This document shows positions 12,309 through 25,421 of a stretch of 64,000 nt of DNA, in pieces (within the stretch, counting starts at the first letter, position 1; each line of letters begins with the position of its first letter). The notes below the pieces were generated by a model that saw only the letters and a list, made by a program, of their open reading frames with translations, did no database searches and was not told the DNA's origin. This DNA comes from Ulva prolifera. Its lineage: Eukaryota; Chlorophyta; Ulvophyceae; Ulvales; Ulvaceae. The stretch spans positions 2,290,022 to 2,354,021 of the forward strand of contig CM041202.1 of NCBI GenBank assembly GCA_023078555.1, in the 5' to 3' direction. Both the position numbers and the translations under genes were made by a program.

Positions 12309-15037
12309 ACCGCCCCACGCACTGGCTCCTGCGACGGCCGGGGTGAGCCGATCCTGCTGTCCCGGCCTAGCAAAACTGCAAAGTGTGCGCGCGCAATGAC
12401 AACACGGCAGCAACGGCACAGGCAGCACAACGGCAGCGGCGCACCCAGTCCAGCGCCGTCCGTATCCCGAGCCACCGCGGCGGCAATCCTGCAGCCGCCG
12501 GCTGCGTCGCCACGACCATCCGCACATGCATGGCCTGCGGTCCCGGACCCGCGAGGTCCACCGGCAGCGCCGGATCCCCCGTAGCCACGCGCTCCGGCAG
12601 CGCCACCGCCTTCCGCGCCAGCCACCGTAACCGCGCGGCCGCCGCACCCCCATGCGTGGCCCCGGCACCGGCTCGCGACGAGGCGCTGTTGAGCGCCTGC
12701 TGCGGGGGGGGGCTCTGCGGCAGCAGAGTCGCTGGCCAGAGGATGCGGAGGCGGCGGGGGTGCTCAACGGGGAAGCGCGAGGTGACCGTGCGCTCGTGCT
12801 CATGCATGGATGCGACGGCCTCAGCGGCGAGCTCCGGAGACACCGCCGTGTCGGATTCACTGCCGGTGTGGGAGACCACGCACGCCCCACGGCCCACCTG
12901 CAGCGCGGAGGTAATCTCAGCGCATTGCGGGCGAGCAACCACCTGGACCTACGAGCACCCGGCTCCCGGATCGTCCACCTGGACCCTGTGCCGCCCATGT
13001 GGTGCGCGTGGCCATGCGGCGCTTCTGGGACTCGCCGCCGCTACGCTCCACATGTGAACGCAGTGTACATCGATTCAGTCAATCCTCGTTCACGCGGTGC
13101 GTGGATGACCGGTTCTGATTACATTTGTAATTCTGAGTAATTACGCACACATGCATGCGTTCCGTGCGGGGACACAGCGCGGCCATCGGCGTGTGGATTG
13201 CGGCCACGGTTTGATGCCACATCGCACCGGTGACTGTGACGGCTGCGAGTGTAGAGGGCGCCGCATGACGTGTGCGGTGCTGGAGGCCCGCTGCGCGGCT
13301 GTGCTGCGCACAAGCGATGCTCTTGTATATTTCACGCATGCCTGTGCAAATGTCGAGAACCCCCCCAGACCGAGCAACATAGCGCATGTGTACGCACCTG
13401 CTGCGCCACCAGTTGCTCTGCCCGGGGCTCAGCGTCCCGCGCGGCCTCCACATGCATGGGCGATGCGCCATTACTCTCCTTTGGACACGCACACGCTTGT
13501 CCTGCACTGGTGGCTGGGGGTGCTGCCGCAACGGCAGGAGCGCCGTCTTCTGGTGCCGGTTGCAGGGGGTGGCTACAGATGCCGACATGCCCGGCAGGCG
13601 GCACCGCCGGCGGGCTTTGCAGAAGGTACGGCCGGACGGTCGGTACGGCGGTCGCGAAGAGCCGTGCTGTGGCTTCAAGGGCGCCGGCGGCGTCGGCGGC
13701 GTGTTCGGTGCCAGGGTGTGCGGAGCGCGGCGTGGGGCTGCCGTCAGGCCGAGGGGCCGCCCCGCGGCTTTGCTCTGCCTCGCCCTCGAGGCAGTCTCGG
13801 AAGAGCTCGTCTGCATGCATGCGTACGGCTGGGCCGCGTCGTGTTGTGTGTTACACGGATGAAACGGCGGCAAGACGGGCAGCACCGCGAGGTCTGTGGT
13901 GCGCACACTGTTGTCCTGGCGGGCCACAGGAGGGGCAGAATGGTGTGAATTTCCCCCTCAGACGATCTGCCGTGTCACTGACACAACACGAGCGCTCGGG
14001 GCATGGCAGCGCATTCAAGCATGCCATATCAGGTGTTGCTGCCTTGTCCCTGGCGACGGCGGTTGCTTGGAAACGCTGCTTCACAACAGTGGCAAGGTGA
14101 GGCTGTGTGGGGTGACTATACATGGTACAAACGGCACATATGGCACAAATGGAGGGAACAGCAGGGGAGCAACGCATGTGGTCGTTGTGACGGCCTCCGA
14201 GTTCTGATTTTGTCGTGTTTTGAAGCTGCCACTAAGTCGTTGGTATCTATCTGCTGTATATTGGCGTGTTCAAGCGCGCACACGAAGGCTGCGGTGGGGG
14301 AGGAGGAGCCTTGGCGGCAGCAGGGTGGGAGGTAGTGGATACACGCACATGAGGTGGCACGCAAGTCGGTTCTCATCAGCTCAACCTGCCGGAGTACTCT
14401 TCCGTTGTGATCCAACGGGCTCATGGTATACCCGCCACGTCCATCGGCGTACACTGAGACCAGCTCCCCGTGTGGGTAGGCAGCGGCATCGGTGCGGTAC
14501 CAGATGCCGACTGGCACGCAAGGCAGATGAATGAGCGTGACGTAGAGCTGCCTTGCGGTCGTTAGCCCTAGGTAGTGACGAAGCGCTGAGGGAGAGACGC
14601 TGGTGACAGCGCCGGGATTGAACGCTGCAGACGTCAGCAGCTCCACACATCGATCATGCCACACTCCATCCTTCAGCCACAACATAATCTTGTATGAGTA
14701 TGCCCTTGTACTTGTTGGTGCTTGCGTTGTAGCACCATGCCGTTTGGCGTGTGATGTGTGTCGGAACGTGTCTCCCAGACCCCGAGCTCATGGTGTACGA
14801 GGCATTGTGCACGTAAACTAGCAGCATGTGCAAATTTTCCACGTCATATACCGTCAAGTTATGTGGTAGTGTGCAGCAATCGAATTGACGCACCATGGCT
14901 CTGACGCTGTCGCGCAATCGTTTAGACACGCACTCCAGTCGAGCCAGAGACAGCCCATCCAGCTTACTCGCAACATGAGCAAGCTCATCACCCGCTAGGT
15001 TGTTCATTGTCGACTTCACTGCTTCAGCTATGCCCAT
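8097..15037 (-). CDS. F-box protein with DUF3506/EXECUTER-like region
   Basis: Probable substrate receptor of an SCF ubiquitin ligase. Exon 15037-14894 encodes an F-box (NNLAGDELAHVASKL, then LARLECVSKRLRDSV). Exon 14670-14386 continues in phase (DGVWHDRCVELL, then GIWYRTD, YPHGELVSVYADG), the pattern that follows the F-box in plant DUF3506 proteins. Further likely exons start at 13811, 12897 (to 12445), 11697 and 10397 (GIYPGHGHEIVEV). Exons 9150-9030 (HVMKVRGDRNVPAGQ) and 8380-8097 (GSCQGWCQINKWPG, WVPALLLL) resemble the RGDxNVPAGxxT core and C-terminal part of DUF3506, a region shared with chloroplast EXECUTER proteins. The two end exon pairs join in phase; the order and ends of the middle exons are not settled. 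Middle exons are Ala/Pro-rich. An alternative is two adjacent genes, with the F-box part separate. Confidence 0.6.
8717..8894. mobile_element. Possible MITE with TACCGTACTA terminal inverted repeats
   Basis: A 178-bp AT-richer insert in the last F-box intron (9029-8381). Its left end TACCGTACTACATAA is matched on the opposite strand at the right end by TACCGTACTAAATTA. The ten outer bases are identical. No transposase frame fits. A TA target duplication is possible but not provable from one copy. Confidence 0.45.
9362..9391 (+). repeat. 30-bp repeat shared with 56166-56195
   Basis: The block containing TTGGACATTGACAACTCC matches 56166-56195 at 28 of 30 positions. GGACCACAC-type sequence lies close to both copies (9296 and 9468 here, about 56206 there). 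The two loci probably carry parts of the same non-coding element. Confidence 0.6.
9994..10019 (+). repeat. Copy of the TGTAAC dispersed repeat
   Basis: Ends in CTCTGTCCTTTGTAAC. Its reverse complement is identical over 24 bases to 15247-15270, and 16 of those bases recur at 9326-9341. All three lie in or next to the F-box locus. Confidence 0.65.
12274..12304. repeat. (CA)n microsatellite
   Basis: About fifteen CA units in the F-box intron between 12445 and 11698. Ordinary simple repeat. Confidence 0.9.
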
Positions 15038-16855
15038 CGCTGATCGCTAGTACAAAGCTGCAGCACGGGCCGGTGACCACAAGGCATGCGTGGACGACTC
15101 CCCGATGGCAGCGCAATTGTGTGAAAGACATGCCAAGTAGCCAGTACGTTGGCTGGCGAATTGGCCTACTGTTCCCCAGTTGACGATAGCTGACTTGCCG
15201 ATGCAGACCAGTGTCCTGGCGCTGTCCACATGATGTTGTCCATGCAGTTACAAAGGACAGAGGCCGGGCATCAAGCCGTTCCTAGGAACCCACCCGCAAA
15301 GTTGTCTATGCATGGTTACCGCAAAGCAGTGGTGCTATAGCTGCGACTGCCACGTCGTCGTACACATGCGCAACCAATGCATGCGAGCGCAATCACAGAA
15401 ACCTCAGCGCTGGGCTGCTGCCATGAACAGATGTGCCTTATCTCGTTATCATATCTCGTGTCGGTTTTCTGGGCTCTGGACGTTTCTTGCAGTCGCAGTC
15501 AGTCTCGCTCTAGAGGATTGAATATTAGGGAACTTGCGAGCTGGTTCGGTGTTGGTTGCTCGACTCACCCAGGCGTCTGATGAGGCCCTTTGGCAAGGCC
15601 GAAACATGTTATGCCGCTCCGTGATGTTCATGTAATACAGCATCAACCAGTGAACTTTCTACCTCAGTACATGAACAAACCCAGGCCGCTGCGGGTGCTC
15701 GCAAGGTCCCGGGGCGAGCATCGGGCTAGCTGTGTGTACAGCCGAAGAAATCTTACATGACCTACCGTGGACCAATCAAGAGTAGCCCACATGACATACC
15801 ATATATGGTTGTGTAGTTATGATCTTGAAGAGTGGCCATGAAATCTATAGACCTTCACAAGTGGACGCCGCCTACGTTTCACAGGGGTGATGGGCTGTCA
15901 GCGCAGCCTGGCGACACCACAGTCTAACTGTGCGAATGTCCACACTTGTGAGGACTAGCCCGGCACTCTCTTGTGTATGACCGTATGCATGATCACATAG
16001 CGTGTGTGCAATTGTTAACTGAACTGCCCTGCATGTGCCTCCAATGCAGCCTCCGACGCAACAAAAAAAACGGGGCTGCAATTCTGCTCCAGCCGGATCG
16101 ATACACCTTGCGCCTGACGACACACAGCCTGTCAGGGTGCGTTGTAAACAACACAGCCAGCAAGGCCATTCCCAGCTGCACGCATCAAACAAACAAATCT
16201 GTAGCTGCTCAGGCAGGTACAGCGATGCAGCAGTGTGTACATGCTGTGAACATTCCACCCGATCTGCATGCATGCCATGGCGACCGGGGGCACAGCCGCT
16301 GCCCTCCATCTCCTCTCGGAATGCACATCGCGCCTATAGCCACCACTATCTCGAATGTGCCAGCGTGGGACTACAACTCATGTGGCATACGCAGCGTCGG
16401 CATTTGAATTCCTTGGTGCGGGACGCTACCCTGCAACTCGCCACGTGCCGCCGCCAAACTGAATACCCTCCACACATGCGCCAGGCTGGCGGCGGCGGCT
16501 TAAAGCTGTAGCCCGCTCCGTGTTGGACACACCTGTCGCAGCCGAAATGTCACCGCCTCACTTCTCTTGCACTCGGGAGCACGGGCCAGGAACTCAAGCA
16601 GGAGAACTGAAGCGCGTGCACGTATTCGTCAGTGGGCGCGGTGCAAGCACCACGCTCCTGATTTCCGCAATGCAGACTCCTGCACCCGCAATCGCCACAC
16701 CATGCCCCCACGCGCACAGGCTGCCCCCTCCGCCCCCACTCATGCATGAAACGCATGCATCACATCAAAATTCACACCCCCGCCGTGGGTACGAAAACCT
16801 CCATTCGCGGGCCACCAGTCGCGCTCCGCCGCTCGCGGAGCCGCCCCGGCGGCCG
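15038..16855. other. Gap between the F-box and GCP3 genes
   Basis: 1.8 kb with no supportable coding frame. It should hold the F-box promoter and the GCP3 3' region. A copy of the dispersed repeat lies at 15247-15270, 210 bp upstream of the F-box start. Confidence 0.45.
15247..15270 (-). repeat. Copy of the TGTAAC dispersed repeat
   Basis: Starts GTTACAAAGGACAGAGG on the plus strand. It is identical over 24 bases to the reverse complement of 9996-10019. Confidence 0.65.
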
Positions 16856-19800
16856 TCAGCGGGCGCGGTGGGTGTCCTGGAAGTAGGAGTTGAGGTTGGC
16901 GTGGACGGCGAGGAAGCGGAGGTCGAGGTGCAGCGCGTCGTCCTTGCGCTGCATGAAGGTGTCCACATACTGAGTGTGCTCCTGGTGCAGCGCCTGCGTC
17001 GCGCGCAGCCCGGCGCGCGCGGCCGCCGCGAGGTCCGCCACGAGGCGGTCGTGCGGGTTCGCCGCCGCGCCCCACGCGCCCCCCTGGACGTTCGCCTCGA
17101 TCTGCACACGGCACAGACTCGGTGACATGGACTCCTGGTAGTGACGCGTGGGCGGGCGCATCAGCGCAGGGCAGTGCCGGGATTGCCATGGGGATTGCTG
17201 AGATCGGCACGGATGGGCAGGGGTGCCCGGGGGGGGGGGGGGGGGGGGGCAATGCTTAGCTGCTGGGCGGAAATGGAGATCAATGGTGTCGAGGCAGAAG
17301 TGTGTTGAAGCTAGAGTTGTGAAAAGGATAGAGCATCCTAGCAAAATCGAGCCAATCCATACCACCAGTACGTGGCCCGAATGCCTCATTCAGTACCAGT
17401 TCTCGTAGTAGATGTGGTACTCAAATTCCCTGTGATCATGGCTATGTGGTCATGCAAACATACACACGTCCCGCCCCGAACATAGACTTTGACATCCCGA
17501 CACGGTGGAAGCATGGCATGCGTGCGGCATGCATTGTCCACGCGGGAGCGAGGCGCGGGCGGGAGTGGTGGCGCACCTGCTGGAGCATGCCGGCCTTTGC
17601 GGCGATCTGCGCCTCGGCCTCGCGCAGCGGCAGCACGCAGCGCTGGCAGCAGTCAAACATGCTGTTGAGGATGGTGCGCAGGGCCTCGGTGTGGCTGTCG
17701 AGCATGGCCTTGGAGAGGATGGCGGCGAGGTAGCGGCCGTGCGCGTCCATCACCTCGTCGATGTTACGCGCCTGCACCACCCGCCGGGGTCACGACCAGC
17801 CACTGCCGGTGCTGCACATTTACGTGCATGCAGCATTGTGTAGTCGTGCTTCTGAAAAGTGATTGCCCCGGGCATCGGTGATCCTTGGTAGTGGTGCCGA
17901 GGAGTGCAGCCACAGGACAGCGATGTTGAGCAGTTCTCGTGCCGAGTTGTGATACTGCTGGGCTGTGACACAGTGGCTGAACCCAAATGGACGACACACG
18001 GCTGCTTTTGCTACATGGTAGAAGAGCAATACCCATCCGCCCCGCTGTTAGCTGCCTTATTGCACTAAAACTAGGTGCTTGGCCTCAGGCATAGATAAAG
18101 GGGTGCAACACCCATCTGCCTGATGACGCAGTACAATTTTGCAACGCACGAGACGGGGCGGAAGGCGTGCCTTGTCGACGTCGGTGAGGAGGTCGGCCCA
18201 GGCGCCCTCCACGACCTCCAGCAGCACGTACGCCCGCAGGTGCTGGCAGAAGCTGTTCATGTCCTCCACGAGGCGGTGCGCGTGCCGCAGGAAGAGCCAC
18301 AGCGAGTGCTCCGGCGTGACGTGGTGCCGCAGCCGCCGCTGCAGCTGGATCTCGGACCGCCGCAGCGCCTGCATGCTGTGCTGCGCGCTGACAATCATGC
18401 TGCAGCCCGCGCTTCCACACGCCAGCAGACTGGCTCACACGCGATCCGGAGGACACATGGCGTAAGTTGAGAGGCACAGTGCGGGTACACAATCTGAGAA
18501 AAATCATCCGGGCGTGAGCGATGTTGGCCGATGCAATCCGCCTGCCCTGCGGGTGCTCGCTCCAAGGCTCGCTGCGCGGCTTCTCAGAGGCTCTCCTCAG
18601 GGGCTCCTGCTGCGGCGGGTCGCCCCATTACACTGTGGACTGGCGACCGCAGCTTGGCTGCAGGCTCACCAAGGCACGCCAATCCGTGGCGCACCTGTGC
18701 ATGCCGCATGAATGCGTGATAGGTGGGTGTCGCCACACGCCAGCTGCACCCGGCAGTGCAAGATAAAGATGTTCAGTGTCGTTGCTGCCAATGCCTGTGG
18801 GCCCAAATGCAGACTCACGCGCTGTGTGCGAAACAGCACTCGCCTTGAGGTGTGAAACTTGGCCGTTCCAGCACAGGCTGGGGCACAGCGTGCCCAGCAC
18901 GCGCGCCGCGCACCTGCCACGCCTGCTGCAGCTGGAACTCCATCGTCTTGAGCTTCAGCAGGAACGTCGAGATCTGCTCGTAGCGCATCATGACGCGCTC
19001 CGGCATGAGCGACGCGAGCGGCCCGACGACGGCGTAGGTGACCTGCATGACGTCCGCGACCGTCGCGGCCGCGCCGCCGCCGGGGGCCTTGCGCAGCGAG
19101 AGGCGCTCCTGCACGTCGTCCTCGAAGTGGCGCACGTTGGAGCTGTCGATCGCCTGCTTCAGCCGCGCCGACAGCTCCGATGCCATCACCTGCACCACGG
19201 GCGCGTGTGTTTGTGCGGTGGGTGTGTGGATTGATATCATCTTTTGGTTGCGATTCCTGGGAGTGTGCGGGGGTGCTCTGCGATGCAATGGTGTGCGGTC
19301 TTGTGAGGTGACACGTTTGCGCTGCGCCGATGCGATTAGCGGGGGGGGAGCTTTGAGTAAGAGACGTATACACAGCTGCGAGGCCACAAAAGGGAAAAAA
19401 AGCCGTGGCAAGCATGTAGCCGGTCGCCGGCTCTGCACACTGAAGCTACATCGATCCAATGTGGTGCAGTGCCGGATTAATGCGCTACGATGCCACTGCG
19501 GCAGCATGTGGGGGCCGCGACTGCAACACCGGACTAGAACACCTGTTCAGCGCCCGCAGTTTCAGGTTGACTTGACTCCACTTTTACAAAGCAGACACGC
19601 AAAAGCAGAGGCTGAACTTCCCGGTGTCCGCAAAAGATGTCACAGTTCAGTAACCTGGCAACTTGTGCTGTGGATTTCAGAGCCGTTCACTGTTCTGCAG
19701 CAACACCAGCATCAACAGCTGCAAATCACGCGGCGATACTGCAGCGGCCACAGCAGGCCGGCCATGCCCATGCCTCGACCCAGATTGTGCTCAAGCTTCG

Positions 19801-22800
19801 AATTGCACGGAGGGTCGCATGTGTACACTGCTGGCGTGTTCCCGCAAACTGTGCACATGTAGCGGCTTCGGGGATTCACGACTCATTCATCAGGCGAGGT
19901 TCACCGGGGAACTTTGCACACCTCGCTGGCGCGGCGGGGCAGCAGGTCGGAGGTGTGCTTCAGCAGCTCGGAGAGGAAGTCGCCCTGCGCGAACAGCAGC
20001 AGCGCCTTGAGGGCCTCGCAGTGGCGCATGAAGCCGAGGCGGCCGAGGGTGACGCCCTTCAGGCGGTCGTCCACGCTCGCGCTCGCACGCTCCACCAGCG
20101 CGCGCAGCGCCGCCACCGGCTCGGCCTGCAGCACGCGCGCGTGTGTCAGTGCGTCCTTGCATGAGAGTCGACGGGTGCAATGCTACCGCAAAGTAGGAAG
20201 CCCACGCGCGACACGGTTCCTGCTCACACACACGCAAACAGGCAGCATCTGGAAGCATAAACCGCACCAGCTCGCCCAATGCCAGTGTGTGAGGCCAGGC
20301 CACACACATACCTGGAGTATCTAGCTTTCACTACAATCAAAATTGTTGTTCGAGGTACTCTACTCTGTCGCAAGTGAATGAGATCGTGACAAGATGTTTG
20401 CCTCATGGGATGGTGGTTTCAGGGCGCCTGCGATCTTCGGCTCCGATGACTGATTCATGGGTGTGGTCAACATAGAGACATCCAGAGAGGCAGGTGGATA
20501 TCAACGGTGGCAGCAAGCATGCAAAACATTGCAAGGCAGGCAGGGGCTGGCAAGATCAAGGTGGATGCTACCCGCGCACGGGGTGCTGTCAGTTTTCACC
20601 TGTGCGGATAAAACAGCCAATCGGAACAGCACCCACACCAGCTGCGGGCTTACTCTTGCCGCGCCACGGCCGCCACTCTTACACAGATAGCATTGCTACA
20701 GACACAGAGACATTGCGACCTGGAGAGAGCAATCCCACACCTGCTCACCAAAGTCCGGCGCGACATGCGCCTCCGTCGCAGCCTGCTGCACCCACGCCAC
20801 ATCATCACACTCCCCCCGCAGGAAGTTGATCGACTTGCCTGCCCGCAGGATCCTCTCGGCGAGCTGCTCGTCGATGAACGCCGGCACGAGCGCGAGCCGC
20901 AGCTCGTACGCGCTGTGCCACGCGTCGCGCAGCGGCGCCTCCGCGGCGCCGCCACCACCGCCAGCGGCATCGGGGCACGCGGCGATGAAGAAGTCACCGT
21001 GTGCGTCGTCAAGGCTGCCCTCGTAGATCCAGCGGTTGATCATGTCGAGCAGGGGCACGCACACAGGCCCGAGCAGGCGCTTCGCGAAGCCGCGCTGGAA
21101 CTTGCAGCCGCACGTGGTGAGGCCATGCACCGCCGTCGCGATCGCGCCTCCCTGCACCGCCCAGCCCCGCTTCTCCTACTGGCCCCTATTGCAATATGAT
21201 AATTGTCATCTCTTTTGGGCGGGCATGCAATTGGTGTATAGGTGTCTCTCGGGTGTATATGTGTTTCCTAGCTGCTACACGCCGCAGCAACGTCGTTCCA
21301 GAGGGTCCTCAGACGCGTAGGTGTGTTTCCCATGTACAGCAAAGCTTTCTCTCTGTTGTAGTGCTCAACCAGTGCTCCATACTCGTAGCGATGTGCATGA
21401 AGAACTGGAATGCCACCACAACACTTTCGCAGCTACCGCATTTTGCAGGCATATACGGCAGGCCGCGCCGCAGTGTGCTGCCGCGCACCGATTGCGACAG
21501 CGGCGGCATCACCCACCTGGTTCGCTTGCAGACCATGTGCCAGGAAGCGGCGGTGCAGTGGCCAAGGGCCCTCAGATCTTGCATGCATGAACTTGCGATG
21601 TACTCGAGGAATGCAACCGAGTCACACGACAGAGACAGGATCCAGCGTTCAACGACAGCGCCGGCTCAGGCAGCACACCCCGCACAGCACAGCACACTCG
21701 CACAGCACACTGCCGCGAGGTGGCAGAGCAGGTTCGCTCATATTGCCAGGGTTGTCACCCCTCACTCTCAACTTGAAACACTTGAAACGTCCGAAACAAT
21801 GGGACTGGCCACCCAAGAGCGGCTTTCGGCCCTGGCGCTGCCGCCCCGTCACACCACAGCACACGGCACGCGCAGAGCGGCGCACCTTCCGCCCCTCGCA
21901 CTGCTGCGCCACGTGCGCGAGGATGCGCATGCGCCGGGTGGGGTCGAGCAGCCACACGCGCAGCCGCCGCACGGAGAGGTAGGTGTTGTCGGCGGCGGAG
22001 CGGGGCCGCCGCGCGAGCGCGCCGAGCATCGCCATGAGGCGGTAGAACTCCCGCAGCTCGTGCTGCACGACGGCGTCTGCAAAGGCCTGGTGCACGATGC
22101 CGCGGCCGGCGGTGGCGGGGTTGTGGCTGTAGTAGCCCACCATATCCATCACCTTCCTGCAACGAAAGAAAGGCAGAGGTCGGAAGTCTCGCCTGCAGGC
22201 ATGTAGTATGAATGGCAGGTAGTACCAGCCACACAGGCTTGAGCTACTGCATGGCACAATACCAAGATGGAAATGTTCCTGCAGGCATCTGCGGCGTGCC
22301 TGTGTTGGCCTATTGGGAATTGTTGAATATTCAATACTCAGGCAGCATGTCACAGACAGTCGCAGCATGGGCATACAGGGATCTACAGTCTGACAGCGCT
22401 AGCAGCGACTCGAGTGACCAGACACAGAGCTCTGAAGCGGGCGCTATCTGCCACAAAGGCAGCAGACGCGACGCACCGGGGATGTACAAAAGAAAAACTA
22501 TAGTCTGGGAGATAGCAGATGGGAAGGTGAACGGCGCACTTGTAGAGCCAGCCCAGTTCACACATCAGCAGGATGGTCGACTGCATGCTGCGGGGCAGGG
22601 CCCCCGCGGCCGCGGCCGTGAACTCAAACTCTGAGCTGTCGTTGCCGCGCCGGCGGAGCAGCCGGCCCTGGACTCCCTGGCAGATGATCAGCACATCCTT
22701 GATGATCGCATCCTGGGTGTCTGTAGGTACCTGCACGTCCACTGCCACGTTCAGAGGGCCTCCAGCTGTGGTGGGCTGAGCTTGCTCTGGACGATCTACT

Positions 22801-24776
22801 CTGCGAAGTGTAAGTGATGGCGACCCAGCCTCGTTCAGGCCGAGGCAGTGGGTCTCCTGCACACGGTCCACAACCTCCTCTGATGGCATATGTGGTTGCT
22901 GCCGGACCTGAAGCATGAAGGTGCACACTCGGCACAGTGTTGGCAACCAACACTCGGCACAGTGTTGGTTGTGTTGTTGTGTGTGGGCCGTGGGGTCTGT
23001 GCGTGTGTGTGCTGGTGTGTGGGTGTGTGCTTGGCGGTCTGCGGATCTGTGTCGCTTGCTGCGCCGGTGATGGGTGAGATGTGCGTGGGTGTCTTGGTGT
23101 TTGCTTCATCTGCTTGCTCCTTTTGCGGTGCTGCCCGCCTTGCTACCTTTGTCCTTGTAACACACTCAGCACAGATTGGCATGTCCTTCGGGAATCAGTA
23201 CGTGGCGTTGCCTGGGACGGCAGCAACAGAGCAACAGACGATTTTGCAGCCACACTGGCAAGCACCGGCTGACACCACAGGCATTACTGCTTGAATCCTG
23301 CAGCGATTGCAACGGACGAAAGTGCCAATGGTCCTGGACAGTGGTCGGAGACGATGGCGAGCTGTGGATGATTGGGGCCCGAAGCTGCCGAAGTGCCATG
23401 ATGAACTAACCAGGTGACGTGACACAACTGTGTCGACAGCGCATCGTGACTGGCGAGCTCGCACTGGCGTGTATGTACGCATGCATGGTCCTAAAGCCAG
23501 GACCACAGGAGAATGGCATGAGCGTTGCAGCTGATCCACGCACCCCATTGGCCTCCGCCAGAACATGCCCAGTTAGTGCCAGCACTTGCGGACCTAGTGT
23601 TTCTGCAGGCGTGGTGCTGGCGTCCACTTCTTGTATATTGTGTGTGCCATTCGGATGAATCTGAGAGGCCGTGAATGAAGGGGCATATGAGGCCGTGGGG
23701 CCAGGAGCTGCGCTGGTCGAGGGACCTCGATAAGAAGGAGGTGCATGGTGGCTGGTTGATGGGGCAGCTGGTGGCGAGCTGTGGCGACTGGTCTGACTAG
23801 GAGATGGGTAGAACGAGAATGGGCCCTGCTGTGACGAGTGCATTGATCCTGGAGGAGCAGCGCCATGCTTTGGCTGCAGTGGGGCCTGCATGGCATGATT
23901 CAGCCTGTTAAAGGTGCAACAGGCTGCAAGGACATGGCTGCTGCGAGAAAAGTATTGAATGTGCACAGATGCCCGTAATGAATCTGCCAGCAATTGATGA
24001 CGACCCTGCCTGTACAGATATGCCAGCCAGAGTGAGAAGGAAGCCCATCGGCTGGCTGCATGCAACCTTGTGGCTGAGGTCGATGCTGATCAAAGCTCAC
24101 ATCAATCAGCAATGGCATACGGAGCCTGACTGACGCTGCCTGCAGGTCTGCTTGGGATATCATACGCCTTGACCGCAATGATCCAGCCGTCGCAGAGACT
24201 GCTCAGATATCTGGGGTGGCATAGCTGATGCAGGAACGTGAAACGTGCCAAGTTGGTTGCGTCTGTCAGGCCTCCGATGTTCAATCTGGGTCGTCTGACT
24301 ATGTCTGGCAGGCCATGCAAGACCTGGCTAAGTGTGCTCATCAGACGATCCTGGTCTTCATGCGATAGATTCTGCTTGGCCCGGCTCAATTTGACGGCGA
24401 ATCTGCACTTCATGCCGCGGTTGTGCTTGAGCGTGCAATATATCAACAATCGGCTCTGTGGGGCAATCTGTGGCGAGGGCGCCGCACCCAGGCGCATCAC
24501 TGCCATCTTTGCCAACATATTCTCTAAGCCTGTGTTCGGAGGTGGCCGTCTTTGTGTTTGCTAGCCTTGGTCCAGCGCTACTTGCGATGCGGAGAGCAAA
24601 CCTGGAGACCGTCGTTGGACTCGGACACGCAATTCATCATCTTGCAAAAGCAGATGGGCAGTACCACACCTGTAAGCTTTCTCAGCTGTCACGGCATGAT
24701 CATCGGCGGAGCTGCCAGAACTTGAGACCAGGTGCGGGACCAGGTCCGCCAATGCAGTCTGCAGCGCGTCGTTCAT
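16856..24776 (-). CDS. GCP3: Gamma-tubulin complex component 3 (Spc98-type)
   Basis: Core subunit of the gamma-tubulin complexes that nucleate microtubules. Eleven exons: 24776-24670, 24402 to about 24165, 23885-23586, 22907-22540, 22156-21886, 21151-20741, 20125-19922, 19189-18914, 18368-18171, 17771-17577 and 17101-16856, about 937 residues in all. The start is MNDALQTALADLVPHLV. A Ser/Pro-rich linker follows in exon 3. The GRIP1 region has MCELGWLYKKV, LREFYRLMAML and LSVRRLRVWLLDP, then GGAIATAVHG, INRWIYEGSLDDAHGDFF and AGKSINFLRGECDD. The C-terminal part has ALKALLLFAQGDF, VTYAVVGPL, LVEDMNSFCQHLRAYVLLEV and NIDEVMDAHGRYL. These follow plant GCP3 block by block, and AGKSINFLR followed by CDD favours GCP3 over GCP2. 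The intron after 18171 needs a GC donor (AAG|GCACGC). Ends of exon 2 are the least certain. It diverges from the ZIP gene. Confidence 0.92.
17229..17250. repeat. 22-base poly-G tract
   Basis: Uninterrupted G run in the last GCP3 intron (17576-17102). Transcribed from the minus strand, it is poly-C in the pre-mRNA. Confidence 0.95.
23131..23168 (+). repeat. Copy of the TGTAAC dispersed repeat in a GCP3 intron
   Basis: Runs from GCTGCCCGCCTTGCTACC to TGTCCTTGTAACACACTC. It is antisense to GCP3, so its TGTAA would not act on that transcript. Closest relative is 7371-7410. Confidence 0.55.
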
Positions 24777-25421
24777 GCCGATGCAGCCAGTGTAATCATG
24801 TCAAAATGTTATACGGAAGACTTTATAGCAAGTGCATCAACATTTGGAGCATTCGCCGCGACTGTATACGCATTTGAATACAGTTCTGACAGGCACGCAA
24901 GTGCAAACCGGTCGCAGCGCAAGCATACTCTACCACTAGCCACAATTCCGACGTTCCACTCCAGTGCAACGGTCATCAGTGCGCATGGCAGGCTCTGGTA
25001 CGCCACGAGCAGATGACTCGAACAGTTCACATCAAAAAGTGTCTTAAGTGCAGCGATGGACCACGGAACGCCGTGGCCAACGAGCACAGCGCAACGCGAT
25101 CTTCGCAGCTGGATTCCGCTAGCGTCACGTCACAGGCCTTCCACGCCCTGACATGTTCATATTGCTTCATACTCCTAGCTGTGGATGCTGCGCCATTGCT
25201 GCTTCATCCGATAGCCAATGCGGGAGTGCAGTAGGATACCCCCTGCGATCCAATACAGGGATGCACATTCAGGTCTTGCAAACGCCAGCATGTTCTAACT
25301 GTACCTGGACTTTGGAATCTCATGTGTCAGTTGTAGCTTGGCGCGCTGCTGCAGCGGCCTCCCGCCTGTCGTGCCCGCGGTGACCAGTGCGTGTGTGCCA
25401 AAGAGGAACATTAACAGCGCA
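24777..25421. promoter_or_regulatory. Divergent intergenic region, GCP3 (-) and ZIP (+)
   Basis: About 645 bp separate the two predicted start codons, so both promoters and 5' UTRs must lie here. I see no clear TATA box or repeated operator, and no supportable gene. Confidence 0.5.

Noticed and set aside
13079-13927. 282-codon minus-strand frame as a single exon
   Set aside because: It runs through predicted F-box introns in another frame; the frame starting at the CATGCAG acceptor at 13812 is preferred.
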